Shown: piece after piece, positions 45,872-54,848 of the stretch
Layout: the number at the start of each line of letters is the position of its first letter
Numbering within the stretch: position 1 is the first letter of the stretch
Source: Rhizobium leguminosarum
GTDB taxonomy: Bacteria; Pseudomonadota; Alphaproteobacteria; Rhizobiales; Rhizobiaceae
Reading direction: 5' to 3'
Assembly: GCF_001679785.1 (NCBI RefSeq)
Contig: NZ_CP016286.1
Location: 2,232,001 to 2,296,000, forward strand
Length of the DNA stretch: 64,000 nucleotides
Notes under the pieces: generated by a model
What the model saw: the letters and a program-made list of their open reading frames with translations, nothing else
The model's database searches: none
What the model was told of the DNA's origin: nothing
Program-made: the position numbers and the translations under genes

Positions 45872-46786
45872 CTATCGGGCGAAAGCCTCGAACGGATTGT
45901 CGTGGGTCAGGCGCACCAGGGTGCCGTCGTCTATGCCCCGCCGTTTCAGCTCTGGCAGCAAGACCGTGGAAAGATGCGTATACGGTTTGGGTATCCCGCC
46001 CATCGGCAGCGCCGGATCGAACCAGCCGCGGTCATGGCTCAACAACAAGCGATCGCCGCAGCCCGCCTCCAACGCCTTGATCACCAGCTCAGCCACCTCG
46101 TTGTCCTCGCCCCGGCCGACATGGTCATACTCGATCCAGGCGCCTCGCTCGGCGACGGCGACGTTATAGGCGAAGTCCTTTTCTTCCTGCGTATGGATCG
46201 AGATGAACCTGTCGGCCCGGTAGCCCTCCGCCTCGATGACATCGAGCTGATCCATGACGACCCGTCCTCTGATCGCATGACTGCCAATGACGGCGTCTGT
46301 CTGCGCCGCCGCGCGCGCGGCTGCCCGCAGAATTTTCGTCTCGAGCGCCGTCATGCCCTCATCGCCGGCGCTGAGCTTGATCCAGCCTGCCTGGAACCCG
46401 GTCTCGTCGATCTGCTCCGTCAGCTCGCGGAGCATCCACGCCTCCAGCTCCTTCTCGGAGGCCTGGCGGACCCATTCGGGAATCCAAGGCTCGCGGTAAT
46501 TGCCGGTGGGAACGACGATTGGAAAATCCGTCGCAAGTGACACGGCAAGATCGATATCCGCACGGCGTCCGACGCCGCCCGTCGAGCATTCGACCAATGC
46601 CGTCACACCGAGCTTCTTGATCCGTTCGATCTCAGGGGCCATCAGCCGAACGACGTCTTCGATCTCTGCTTCAGCATAACCGGGCTGGTCCGGCGTCCTG
46701 AGGTCGACGAAGACATGCTCGTGCGGCAGGATCATCCCAAGTTCGGATTTGCTCTTAGGGCCGAGTGTCGTGCGCAGATGTTTCAA
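45872..46786 (-). CDS. Phosphotriesterase-like amidohydrolase
   Basis: About 304 residues with a binuclear-metal TIM-barrel pattern: HEHVFVD (HxH), the bridging Lys in AGWIKLSAG, then GSHAI, HTQEE, DHVGRGED and LLSHDRGW. PTE-family proteins are usually lactonases or esterases rather than true organophosphatases. TTG 46786 is chosen because AGGGGAAAG precedes it; the longer upstream frame lacks a ribosome site. It is convergent with the hydrolase gene. Confidence 0.85.
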   Translation of the reverse strand: MKHLRTTLGPKSKSELGMILPHEHVFVDLRTPDQPGYAEAEIEDVVRLMAPEIERIKKLGVTALVECSTGGVGRRADIDLAVSLATDFPIVVPTGNYREPWIPEWVRQASEKELEAWMLRELTEQIDETGFQAGWIKLSAGDEGMTALETKILRAAARAAAQTDAVIGSHAIRGRVVMDQLDVIEAEGYRADRFISIHTQEEKDFAYNVAVAERGAWIEYDHVGRGEDNEVAELVIKALEAGCGDRLLLSHDRGWFDPALPMGGIPKPYTHLSTVLLPELKRRGIDDGTLVRLTHDNPFEAFAR

Positions 46787-47014
46787 AGTCTTTCCCCTAC
46801 CGTCGCACCGGCTTAGCGTACAGCCCCTGACACCGAAGCCTCGACACTGCCCGCGAAAGTAGATCGTCACGTGACAAAATCAATCGCTCACTCGGTTGAA
46901 ATCCCCACATACTTGACCCTTGGTTTCGACTTCCAACTTGGCGCCCGGATTGCTGGCGAGCTGACTGCCGCTGGAGAGAAATATGCTGCATCGGCCTCTT
47001 CAACGTCGCATCGG

Positions 47015-47707
47015 CTACTTCCCCTTCCCCTCCTTGCCCTGCGCCGGCCGGCTGATCGCGCGGACCTTGCCGCTGGCGCCGCCACCGCAAAAGAAGCAGT
47101 CGGCGCCGTCGGATTCGAGGCCGGAGACGCCGGTTCCCTCGGGCATCTCCAGCCGCTCCAGCACTTCGCCGGTTTCGGGGTCGATGCGCCTGACGTCGCT
47201 GTCATCGCCCTCCCAGGTGCCGTGCCAGAGCTGGCCGTCGACCCAGGTGACGCCTGTCACGACGCGGTTGGATTCGATGGTGCGCAGGATTTTGCCCGTC
47301 TCCGGGTCGATCTGATGGATCCTGCGGCCCCGGTGCTGGCCGACCCAGAGCGAGCCTTCGGCCCAAGCAAGGCCGGAATCGCCGCCATTGCCAGGCGCCG
47401 GGATGGTGGAAAGGATACGTCCGGTCTTCGGGTCGATCTTGTGAATGACATCCTCGGCAATCTGATAGAGAAACGTGCCGTCGAAAGCCGTACCGGCATG
47501 GGACGCGACCTCGATCGAGCGCACCACCTCGCCACTTGCGGGATCGAGCGCATTCAGTCTGTCACCTGAGGCGAACCAGACGTGCTCACCATCGAAGGTG
47601 ACGCCATTGACGCGCTCGGCGCCGGGAAAAGGTCCATATTCACGAATGATCGTCGCAGCCGATTTTTTCATCTCTTCCATCCTGTTCGCCCGTAGGGCCA
47701 TCTTCAT
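47015..47707 (-). CDS. Beta-propeller protein (glutaminyl-cyclotransferase/YncE-like)
   Basis: Up to 230 residues in about five repeats of the form IDPETGKILRTI (for example LDPASGEVVRSI, IDPKTGRILSTI, IDPETGEVLERL), typical of quinoprotein-like or glutamine-cyclotransferase propellers. No signal peptide is evident, and later starts at 47680 or 47668 are possible. The function is unknown. The regulator gene ends 14 bp upstream in the same direction. Confidence 0.78.
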   Translation of the reverse strand: MKMALRANRMEEMKKSAATIIREYGPFPGAERVNGVTFDGEHVWFASGDRLNALDPASGEVVRSIEVASHAGTAFDGTFLYQIAEDVIHKIDPKTGRILSTIPAPGNGGDSGLAWAEGSLWVGQHRGRRIHQIDPETGKILRTIESNRVVTGVTWVDGQLWHGTWEGDDSDVRRIDPETGEVLERLEMPEGTGVSGLESDGADCFFCGGGASGKVRAISRPAQGKEGKGK

Positions 47708-47720
47708 CAGTCAGGCGATA

Positions 47721-48941
47721 CTAGTCGCTTGGCAGCGGTCCCGGGAGTAACAAGATCGTCGGGAAACCGGGCAGCGGCGGGCTCATCCAGCGCCGCCCCC
47801 GCCCGCGCCCGAAGGATTGCACCTTGCCCTCCCCGGCAAGCGAATCCAGCGCCCGCTGCACGGTGCGCGGGCTGGCGCCGAGCGCGATCGCCAGCGCCGA
47901 GCTCGACCAGGCCTCGCCATCGGCGAGAAAGGCAAGCACCGCCCCATGCTGGCCCTCGACCAGTGGCGCCAGCACGACGGTCTCGCCGGCGCGCTGCGGC
48001 GATAGCGCAAAGCCGCGTTTCGTCGCCGAGACCTCGACGAGCGCCTGCAGTTCGGCGCGCAGCCGTCCGATCTCGACGCGCAGCCGCGCACGATGCGATT
48101 CATCGGCATGTTTGCCGCGGAAGGCGCGCGCGATGAGCGTGCCCCTTGCCATATCCCCCGGCCAGGCTTCGGCGAGCGCGCGGGCGAGCGCGAAGAGCAC
48201 CGGCCGCGTCGCCAGCGACACGGAAAGCTGATCGTCGCGCACGACATGACGGCAGGCATCGACAACGAGCGCACCCGCACCTAGCAGCTCTTCCACCTCT
48301 TCCAGCAGCAGCGGGCTTTCCCGCCAGCGCGAAATCAGCCGTGCCACCGGCGCGCTGAGCACGCGGGCGGCATTTTCCACCTCCGCCGTCAATACGGGCA
48401 TACCGGCCTCGCGCGCCGCCTGCCTCGCCCGGTCAAGCGCCGCACGCGCCGCTTTGGTCTGCAGGCGTCTAATCGCGATACCCGCGACCACGAGCTCATG
48501 GGCAGCCTTTGCCGCCGGCGGTAGTGGCGTCGGGTCGAGTGTTTCGAGCGCCCGCTCGGCCTCGTCGAGCCGGCCGATCAGCACCAGCCGGCGAAGCTCG
48601 ACATTCCTGGCATGGGCGGCATTGACCCTGTCGCCATGCGCTTCGAGCACCTTGCGCGCCGCCTCCAGCGCTTTGGGCGGCCAGGTGAGATCGCGCGAGA
48701 CCAGCGCGATCTCGGCCTCGGCGACCACGCAGCGGGCTCGCGCCACCGCCTCCCGCGGGCCGAAAGCACGCGCCGCACTCTTCAGCAGCGCCTTGGCACG
48801 GACGAGATCGCCGAGCTGCGCCATCGCAATGCCGCGCAACGCCAGCGCCGGCGCATCGTCGCGCAGCGCCACCCGCTTCAGCGCGCCGAGCGCATCTCCC
48901 ACTGCCAGCGCCCGCGCCGCTGCCGTGATCAGCGAGTCCAT
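47721..48941 (-). CDS. Helical-repeat protein with C-terminal winged helix, probable regulator
   Basis: A 406-residue protein. The N-terminal two-thirds is Ala/Arg-rich helical repeat, TPR-like (ALALRGIAMAQLGDLVRAK). The C-terminal ~60 residues form a MarR-like winged helix (SSALAIALGASPRTVQRALD, GKVQSFGRGRGRRW). It is divergent from the DUF899 gene 119 bp away, the likely target. The family is not firmly recognised. Confidence 0.78.
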   Translation of the reverse strand: MDSLITAAARALAVGDALGALKRVALRDDAPALALRGIAMAQLGDLVRAKALLKSAARAFGPREAVARARCVVAEAEIALVSRDLTWPPKALEAARKVLEAHGDRVNAAHARNVELRRLVLIGRLDEAERALETLDPTPLPPAAKAAHELVVAGIAIRRLQTKAARAALDRARQAAREAGMPVLTAEVENAARVLSAPVARLISRWRESPLLLEEVEELLGAGALVVDACRHVVRDDQLSVSLATRPVLFALARALAEAWPGDMARGTLIARAFRGKHADESHRARLRVEIGRLRAELQALVEVSATKRGFALSPQRAGETVVLAPLVEGQHGAVLAFLADGEAWSSSALAIALGASPRTVQRALDSLAGEGKVQSFGRGRGRRWMSPPLPGFPTILLLPGPLPSD

Positions 48942-49060
48942 TCAAATCCCGTCACACTTGTCACTCCCACCACTTCCCCACCCAGCCTTAGATTTGTCGT
49001 CGACCGGCAAGCAGGCCTGCGCCGGATGCTACGACGAGAGACAGGCAAAGGAGAAGACCC

Positions 49061-49858
49061 ATGACGGCACAGCTGAACGCAACACGCCAGCAATGGCTGG
49101 CAGCAAGGCTCGATCTGCTCGAGGAGGAGAAGGAACTGACGCGGCAGAGCGACGCGCTGGCGACGAAGCGCCAGCAATTGCCGCGTGTGAGGATCGACAA
49201 GCAATACCGCTTCGAGACCGACGGCGGCAACGTCTCGCTGAAGGATCTCTTCGGTGGGCGCTCACAGCTTCTCGTCTATCACTTCATGTTCGGGCCGGAT
49301 TATACCGCGGGATGCCCCTCCTGCTCCTCGATCGCCGACGGTTTCAGCGGCGTCTTCGTTCATCTTGAAAACCACGATGTCGCCTTTTGGGCGGTCTCGC
49401 GGGCGCCGCTCGCAAAGCTGGAAGCGTTCAAGCAGCGGATGGACTGGAGCTTTCCCTGGGGCTCCTCCTTCGGCAGCGACTTCAACGGCGATTTCAGCGT
49501 CTGGTTCTCCGCCGAGCAGCAGCACCAGGGCGAGGTAGACTATAATTACCGCCGCGAACCGCCCGCCCCCGAACCCCTCCCGGGCAGGACTGTCCAGGCA
49601 TGGCAGCCGCGCGACAGCGAGGCCCCGATCACTCAGATCGCCGCCATGACCGGCACCGATGTCCCCACCTATACCCGCGACCGGCCGGGCGTCAGCGCCT
49701 TCGAGCTTATCGACGGCGCCGTCTACCATAGCTATTCCAGCTATGCGCGCGGGCTGGACGGGCTCTGGGGCATGTACCAATGGCTCGACCGCGCACCCAA
49801 GGGCCGCAACGAAACCGGCACCTGGTGGCGCCACCACGACCGGTATGGCAAGGAGTGA
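49061..49858 (+). CDS. DUF899 thioredoxin-like protein
   Basis: A 265-residue protein. The motif GGRSQLLVYHFMFGPDYTAG followed by CPSCS is the DUF899 signature, a thioredoxin-like fold with a CPSC redox pair. The family is proposed to be stress- or redox-related. It is the first gene of a two-gene unit with the small membrane protein downstream, and the divergent helical-repeat regulator probably controls it. Confidence 0.9.
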   Translation: MTAQLNATRQQWLAARLDLLEEEKELTRQSDALATKRQQLPRVRIDKQYRFETDGGNVSLKDLFGGRSQLLVYHFMFGPDYTAGCPSCSSIADGFSGVFVHLENHDVAFWAVSRAPLAKLEAFKQRMDWSFPWGSSFGSDFNGDFSVWFSAEQQHQGEVDYNYRREPPAPEPLPGRTVQAWQPRDSEAPITQIAAMTGTDVPTYTRDRPGVSAFELIDGAVYHSYSSYARGLDGLWGMYQWLDRAPKGRNETGTWWRHHDRYGKE

Positions 49859-49863
49859 CGCCA

Positions 49864-50214
49864 ATGCTGCTCTCCGCCCACACTCCAAAGGGAGCCGACG
49901 GCAACGCCGCTCTCAACGCCGCCGAATGGCTCTCGCTGGCCGCCGCAGCAGACGCATCAGCTGCGAAGCCGAGCAGTGGCATGGCGAGCCCGGGCGGCCG
50001 GATCGCCGCCCACACCGCCGATTGGCTGTCGCTCGCCGCCGCCCCGACATTCGCGGTCATGGCGCTGCTGACGGCCACGACCGGCAGCGCCGACATGATC
50101 TGCACGACGACGCCGGATGCCTTCCCGATCGGCGGAATGGTGCCCATGTACCTGCTGATGGGCGGCTTCCACCTGGCGCCCTGGCTGCGGCTCGCCGCCG
50201 GCTGGCGGGCCTGA
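49864..50214 (+). CDS. Small membrane protein with an internal duplication
   Basis: A 116-residue protein starting six bases after the DUF899 stop. The sequence AEWLSLAAA near residue 20 recurs as ADWLSLAAA near residue 55, so about 35 codons seem to be duplicated. The C-terminal half has two hydrophobic segments (FAVMALLTATTGSADMI and MVPMYLLMGGFHLAPWL). No function is known; it is probably co-expressed with DUF899. Confidence 0.7.
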   Translation: MLLSAHTPKGADGNAALNAAEWLSLAAAADASAAKPSSGMASPGGRIAAHTADWLSLAAAPTFAVMALLTATTGSADMICTTTPDAFPIGGMVPMYLLMGGFHLAPWLRLAAGWRA

Positions 50215-50232
50215 ATGGGCGGCGACCTCGCG

Positions 50233-50261
50233 CCATCTTCTCCCCAGCGGGGAGAAGATGG
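50233..50261. repeat. Perfect 13-bp-arm palindrome downstream of the small membrane protein gene
   Basis: CCATCTTCTCCCC (50233-50245) and GGGGAGAAGATGG (50249-50261) flank AGC. This CTTCTCCCC-type hairpin is a common rhizobial intergenic repeat. It lacks a T-tract but may still end or protect the transcript. Confidence 0.65.
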
Positions 50262-50313
50262 AGCAAGCCGCACTGCCTCCTCCCGTAATATCTCCCTGCC
50301 GGCCCTCCCAAGT

Positions 50314-50955
50314 TCATGCCCTCACCGCGATAAAATCGATCGGTCCGCCGACAATCTCGTCATCGAACACCGCGCAGGAAAGCTTGCCACCGAAGACGCA
50401 GCCGCTGTCGATGTTGGTGCGGTTTCCTGTCGTCACCGGATTGGACCGTGACGGCGTATGGCCGTGGACCAGGTGCTTGCCCCAATATTCGCCTGGCTGA
50501 CCGGCCAGGAACCGCATCCATAGAAGATCGTCCTGGCTCTGCCGGTCCAGCGAAAATTTCGGATCGACGCCGGCGTGGACGAAGATACGATGCCGATCGA
50601 CATGCATGAGCGGACGATCGGCCGCCCATTGCAGATGCTGCGACAAAACCCTGCCGCCATAGGATATTTCGGTCTCCAGCCCGCCGTTGCCGAGCCACAC
50701 GGCTCTGCTCTGACCGTCGGCATAGGCAGCGACCATCATATCCTCATGATTGCCTTTCAGGCAGATCCATCTCCACGGCTCAGATGGACCGGCAATGATC
50801 CGGTCGAGGACACTTTTGCTGTCAGGCCCGCGATCGATATAATCGCCAAGGAAGACGACCGTGCCTTCAGGCGCATAGGCCTCGATACGATCGATCATCC
50901 TTCTCAGCGGATCGATACAGCCGTGGATATCACCTATGGCGAATGTGTAGCGCAT
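50314..50955 (-). CDS. PPP-type metallophosphatase (ApaH/PrpA-like)
   Basis: A 213-residue calcineurin-like phosphatase. Metal motifs are GDIHG near residue 8, GDYIDRGPDS (~40) and KGNHEDMM (~70), with HAG and VHGHTP later. This fits small bacterial Ser/Thr or diadenosine-tetraphosphate phosphatases. It is divergent from an RNA ligase gene. The phosphatase module of bacterial PNKP RNA-repair proteins is of the same superfamily, so a shared role is possible but unproven. Confidence 0.9.
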   Translation of the reverse strand: MRYTFAIGDIHGCIDPLRRMIDRIEAYAPEGTVVFLGDYIDRGPDSKSVLDRIIAGPSEPWRWICLKGNHEDMMVAAYADGQSRAVWLGNGGLETEISYGGRVLSQHLQWAADRPLMHVDRHRIFVHAGVDPKFSLDRQSQDDLLWMRFLAGQPGEYWGKHLVHGHTPSRSNPVTTGNRTNIDSGCVFGGKLSCAVFDDEIVGGPIDFIAVRA

Positions 50956-51236
50956 GTTTCAAGCTTCTCGGTTGCAATGCGACGGCCCGCGGCCAAGGAT
51001 GAGAAGACACGCCAGGACTTTGTGCGGAGGCTCACGCCGCTCGTCGTCCACCGCATCATAGCAAAGGAAAGCCGGCCGCCATCGCGAAAACCGACTCGTT
51101 CTCCGGCATTTATGGCCATTGGCTCTCCTTCCGCTTGAATTCGATATGATCATCGCACCAACCATCGAAGATGCCGATCCGCAGACGGGTGCGACCTTGC
51201 ATTGTGCGGTCGCCAACGGCTATGCCTTCATCACCA

Positions 51237-51859
51237 TGAAGAAATACGGACGAACCTATCACCTACCGATTTCGCCCGGAGCGACAAGCGACGATAAGGT
51301 CATGGCGAAGCTTGACGGGCTGATGATTGGCGATCTTGTCATCACAGAGAAAATGGATGGTGAGAACACGACCATTCATCGGGGCGGGTCTCATGCCCGT
51401 AGTCCCGATAGCCGTTACCATTCATCGCGCGATTGGCTTAAGGCTTTTGCTGCCGGCATCAGTCCGCAACTGGCAGATGGCGAACGCATCGTGGGTGAGA
51501 ACCTCTATGCCCGGCACTCGATCGGCTATGATGATCTTCCGTCATACTTCCTCGGCTTTGCTTGGATTATCGACGGCGAAGTTCAATCCTGGGATCTGAC
51601 TCTCGCTCGATTCGAAGAACTGAGTATCGTTCCGGTGTCGACTCTGTATCGGGGGCCATACAAAACCGGCCTGTTCGAGGATACTGCGGCCTCGCTGGAT
51701 AGGACCAAGCAGGAGGGGTTTGTCGTTCGGATCGCTGATGCGTTCCTGGAAGCCGAAATGCCAGTTCGGATGGGCAAGTATGTGCGGGACAACCACATTC
51801 AGAGTGAAACGCATTGGATGCAGTCGGAACTCATCCCCAATCGCTTGGCAAATTCCTGA
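51237..51859 (+). CDS. RNA ligase family protein
   Basis: About 207 residues from ATG 51237 (MKKYGRTYHLP); earlier in-frame starts at 51147 and 51119 lack family similarity. The nucleotidyl-transfer motif I is TEKMDGENTTIH with the AMP-accepting Lys. Other elements include GENLYARHSI (motif III-like) and EGFVVRI (motif IV), with a Lys in MGKYVRDN. It should seal RNA ends using ATP. The neighbouring divergent phosphatase could supply the end-healing step. Confidence 0.85.
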
Positions 51860-51874
51860 CGGCCGCTCGCCTCT

Positions 51875-51907
51875 CCTCCGTCATTCCTGTCACAGGAATG
51901 ACGGAGG
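51875..51907. repeat. Perfect 16-bp-arm palindrome of the CATTCCTG family
   Basis: CCTCCGTCATTCCTGT (51875-51890) and ACAGGAATGACGGAGG (51892-51907) flank a single C. It lies between the convergent RNA ligase and inositol-phosphatase genes and is a clean member of the dispersed repeat. Confidence 0.75.
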
Positions 51908-51968
51908 GTGGGTGGCGCTTCTGCCAAACTTCACGCCGTCGCAATGCCGAACCGAACCACAACCGCTA

Positions 51969-52799
51969 TCACCCCTCGACAAAACCCCGCCGGACCGCCT
52001 CCCAACTCTCCGCATCCGGCGCCAATAGCAGCCGGCCCTTGGTCATCGCAGGGCGATAGGTTTCGCCGCTGAGCAATGCCCCATGGCCGCCGGCTTCGTG
52101 ATGGATCAGCACGCCGGCGGCGTGGTCCCAGGGTTTGAGCTCGGCGTTGAGCGAAAAGCTCATCGCTCCCGTCGCCACCGCCCGGTATTCATAGGCCGAG
52201 CAGCGCCATGTGGTGGTGCGGCCAAAGTGCAGCAGGCTCCGAGAGTAGACCGGCTGCTCCTCGGCGGGGAACATATGCAGCGGCACGAAGCCGTGCATCT
52301 CCCCGATCGGCCCCGGCGGCGCGACGCTGAGCCGGGTCCTGGTGCCATCACGGGCAATATGCCACGCCCCTCGCCCCAGCCGGGCGGCAAGGAAATCGCC
52401 GGTCACAGGATAGTGGATCAGCCCGGCCACCGTCTCGCCGCCCGAGACGATCGCCACGATCATGCCGAACAGCGGCACGCCATGGGCGAAATTCCAGGTG
52501 CCGTCGACAGGATCGATGATGACGGCCAGATCGGCGTCGCCAAGCCGCGTCAGAATCGACGGATCGGCGGAGACCGCCTCCTCGCCGACCAGCAGCGCCT
52601 CGGGAAAGTGCGCCGACAGCGCTTCGGTAAGCCGCCACTCGGCGCCGATATCGGCATCGGTCACCAGATCGTCGGGCGCGGTCTTGGTGCGGATGCCCTC
52701 GGCGGTGACGCCGAGGAAGCGGGGCAGGATCTCCGCCTCCGCCGCCCGGCGCATATCCTCCATGATGGTGGAGAATATGTCGTTCGACACGTCCCTCAT
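51969..52799 (-). CDS. Inositol-monophosphatase family protein
   Basis: A 276-residue IMPase/SuhB-fold phosphatase. Metal motifs are VGEEAVS (~70), DPVDGTWNFAHG (~95-106) and WDHAAGVLIHHEAGG (~215). It dephosphorylates small sugar or inositol phosphates. It overlaps the upstream phosphodiesterase gene by four bases and ends the Ugp-like operon, so it likely acts on the phosphomonoester released by that enzyme. Confidence 0.92.
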   Translation of the reverse strand: MRDVSNDIFSTIMEDMRRAAEAEILPRFLGVTAEGIRTKTAPDDLVTDADIGAEWRLTEALSAHFPEALLVGEEAVSADPSILTRLGDADLAVIIDPVDGTWNFAHGVPLFGMIVAIVSGGETVAGLIHYPVTGDFLAARLGRGAWHIARDGTRTRLSVAPPGPIGEMHGFVPLHMFPAEEQPVYSRSLLHFGRTTTWRCSAYEYRAVATGAMSFSLNAELKPWDHAAGVLIHHEAGGHGALLSGETYRPAMTKGRLLLAPDAESWEAVRRGFVEG

Positions 52800-53626
52800 G
52801 CCCGGCGCGCCTCGATATAGGCCTTAAGCGCGGCGGGCTGGTCGGTCTGGATGACGCTGATGCCGGCCGCCATCATCCGTCCCCAGATCGCGTCGGGATC
52901 GGCAAGTGCCGCACTATCGGTCAAGCCGCAGCAGGAGACCGGATCGAGCGTGTTGACCCAGAGCGAGATTCCGGCGTTGCGCAGGCGCGCGTGCTGGCCG
53001 GCCAGGGTCTCAAGCGCATCGAACTTGGCTTCGCACATGAAGGGGCGCACCGCGATGACTGCCTTGGCGGTCTCTTCGGCGCTCCCGACCCTGAAGAACG
53101 CCTGGCCCATGAACGGAATGCCGTCGATCCCGGGCTGCCTGGCGAGCCAAGCCAGCGCCTCCGGCGTGTCGGCGCGAGCCTTGAGATCGACCTGGTCGGC
53201 CATGCCCATCTCTTTGACCTTGGCCGCGACGATGCTCATCATCTCGAGGTCCTTGAGGTCGAGATCGACGAAGATGCGGCCACGTACGGTTTCGAGCACC
53301 TGTTCCAGCGTCGGAACGGTCTGCGTCGTGAACGGCTGGTCCGGCCCGCCATCGGCCATACGCAGCCGCAGGCTGGTGATCTCGGCGATCGTCATCTCCT
53401 CGGGGGTGCGATCGATGCCGGCCATGCGCTCGAGCGTGTCGTCATGCAGGATGAACAAGTGGCCGTCGGTGCTCTGGCGGATATCCACCTCGACGATGTC
53501 ATAGCCGCCGGCGATCGCATTCTCGATGGCGGCAAGGCTGTTTTCGGGAGCATGATGCCAGGCACCGCGATGGGCGACGATGGCGCAGGGGCGCGACGGG
53601 TCGGCAATGTGGTCGATGTATTTCAC
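52796..53626 (-). CDS. Glycerophosphodiester phosphodiesterase
   Basis: A 276-residue GDPD enzyme, probably cytosolic (no signal peptide). Motifs are HRGAWHHAPENSLAAI (~20), EVDIRQSTDG and FILHDDTLERMAG, and a Glu/Asp pair in FVDLDLKD. It would cleave imported glycerophosphodiesters or related sugar phosphodiesters. It follows the ATPase gene after a repeat element and precedes the IMPase gene with a four-base overlap. Confidence 0.93.
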   Translation of the reverse strand: MKYIDHIADPSRPCAIVAHRGAWHHAPENSLAAIENAIAGGYDIVEVDIRQSTDGHLFILHDDTLERMAGIDRTPEEMTIAEITSLRLRMADGGPDQPFTTQTVPTLEQVLETVRGRIFVDLDLKDLEMMSIVAAKVKEMGMADQVDLKARADTPEALAWLARQPGIDGIPFMGQAFFRVGSAEETAKAVIAVRPFMCEAKFDALETLAGQHARLRNAGISLWVNTLDPVSCCGLTDSAALADPDAIWGRMMAAGISVIQTDQPAALKAYIEARRA

Positions 53627-53641
53627 GGGACTTCCTCTAGA

Positions 53642-53742
53642 ACAATTCCAGCAAAAGTGCGCAGCTGTTTTGCGTTCGGAATTGTGTTAAAACAAAGAGA
53701 TAGAACATTTCCGTGTTTCGGAAAAAAAACGGAAATGTTCTA
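53642..53742. repeat. Rhizobial intergenic repeat element inside the Ugp-like operon
   Basis: Two palindromes lie in tandem. ACAATTCC (53642-53649) pairs with GGAATTGT (53678-53685) around GCAAAA/TTTTGC. TAGAACATTTCCGT (53701-53714) pairs perfectly with ACGGAAATGTTCTA (53729-53742). The second palindrome includes the stop codon of the ATPase gene. Its core is shared with the terminator at 17090. It may attenuate expression of the two enzyme genes. Confidence 0.7.
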
Positions 53743-54846
53743 GTTTGCGCCGAATGCGCCTGGTATGGCCCTGCCGCTCTCCGCATCGAAGAGATGCAGG
53801 CGGGAGGCAGGGAAATTGAGAGAGAGTTGGCTGTGATCCGGTATCTCGACGCCGAAGGGCGTCGCGATCCTGACGACCGAGCCGCCGAGCTCGGCTGCCA
53901 GGATCGCGTGCGAGCCGAGATCCTCGCGAAACCGCAGGGCGGATGTGAGCACCTGTCCGTCGGCCCCGCCACCGATCAGGATATCCTCGGGCCGGATGCC
54001 GAGCTGATAGGCGCCGGTAAGCCGGGCTCGCGCCACCACCTGCCCGTCGGCGAGCCTGAGCACCGTGCCGTCGCCGATGACCGGCAGGATGTTCATCGGC
54101 GGCGCGCCGATGAATTTGGCGACGAAGACCGAGGCCGGCTGGTGATAGATCGCTTTCGGCGTGTCGAACTGTTCGATCCGCCCCTTGTTGAGGATGAGGA
54201 TGCGGTCCGCCAGCGTCATCGCCTCCACCTGATCGTGGGTGACGAAGACGGTGGTGGCGCCGATGCGCCGGTGCAGTTCGGCAAGCTCGACACGCATGTC
54301 GTGCCTGAGCTGAGCGTCGAGGTTGGAGAGCGGCTCGTCGAATAGAAGCACGCCGGGCTCGCGTACGATGGCGCGGCCGATCGCGACGCGCTGGCGTTGG
54401 CCGCCGGAAAGCTGCCCGGGCTTGCGGCCGAGGAAGTCCGACAGCCCGAGCATCTTCGCCACCGCGCCGACCCGCTCGATGCGCTCGGCCTTCGCCATGC
54501 CTGATACCTTGAGGCTGTAGGCGATGTTGTCGAAGACGCTCATATGCGGGTAGAGCGCATAGTTCTGGAACACCATGGCGCAGCCGCGATGTTTCGGCTC
54601 CAGATCCTGCACCTGCCGGCCGCCGATGACGATCGTGCCGCCGCTCACCCGCTCCAGCCCGGCGATCATCTGCAACAGCGTGGACTTGCCGCAGCCGGAG
54701 GGACCGAGCACGACGGTGAATTCGCCGGCTCGGAGTTCGACATCCATCGGCGGGATGACGACGGTCTCGGCGTCATAGGCCTTGGTGACGCCTGATAGCG
54801 TGATGTTGGCGGCAGCGGCGCGGATGGCCATGTCGATGGCGTTCAT
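53740..54846 (-). CDS. ABC transporter ATP-binding protein (UgpC-like)
   Basis: A 368-residue ATPase with Walker A GPSGCGKST, signature LSGGQRQRVAIGRA, Walker B VLLFDEPLSNLDAQL and an H-loop VFVTHDQVEAMTLAD. The TOBE domain is C-terminal. Its last codons and stop fall at the edge of the repeat element, suggesting that the element supplied the stop codon. It energises the two permeases upstream. Confidence 0.94.
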   Translation of the reverse strand: MNAIDMAIRAAAANITLSGVTKAYDAETVVIPPMDVELRAGEFTVVLGPSGCGKSTLLQMIAGLERVSGGTIVIGGRQVQDLEPKHRGCAMVFQNYALYPHMSVFDNIAYSLKVSGMAKAERIERVGAVAKMLGLSDFLGRKPGQLSGGQRQRVAIGRAIVREPGVLLFDEPLSNLDAQLRHDMRVELAELHRRIGATTVFVTHDQVEAMTLADRILILNKGRIEQFDTPKAIYHQPASVFVAKFIGAPPMNILPVIGDGTVLRLADGQVVARARLTGAYQLGIRPEDILIGGGADGQVLTSALRFREDLGSHAILAAELGGSVVRIATPFGVEIPDHSQLSLNFPASRLHLFDAESGRAIPGAFGAN

Positions 54847-54848
54847 GC

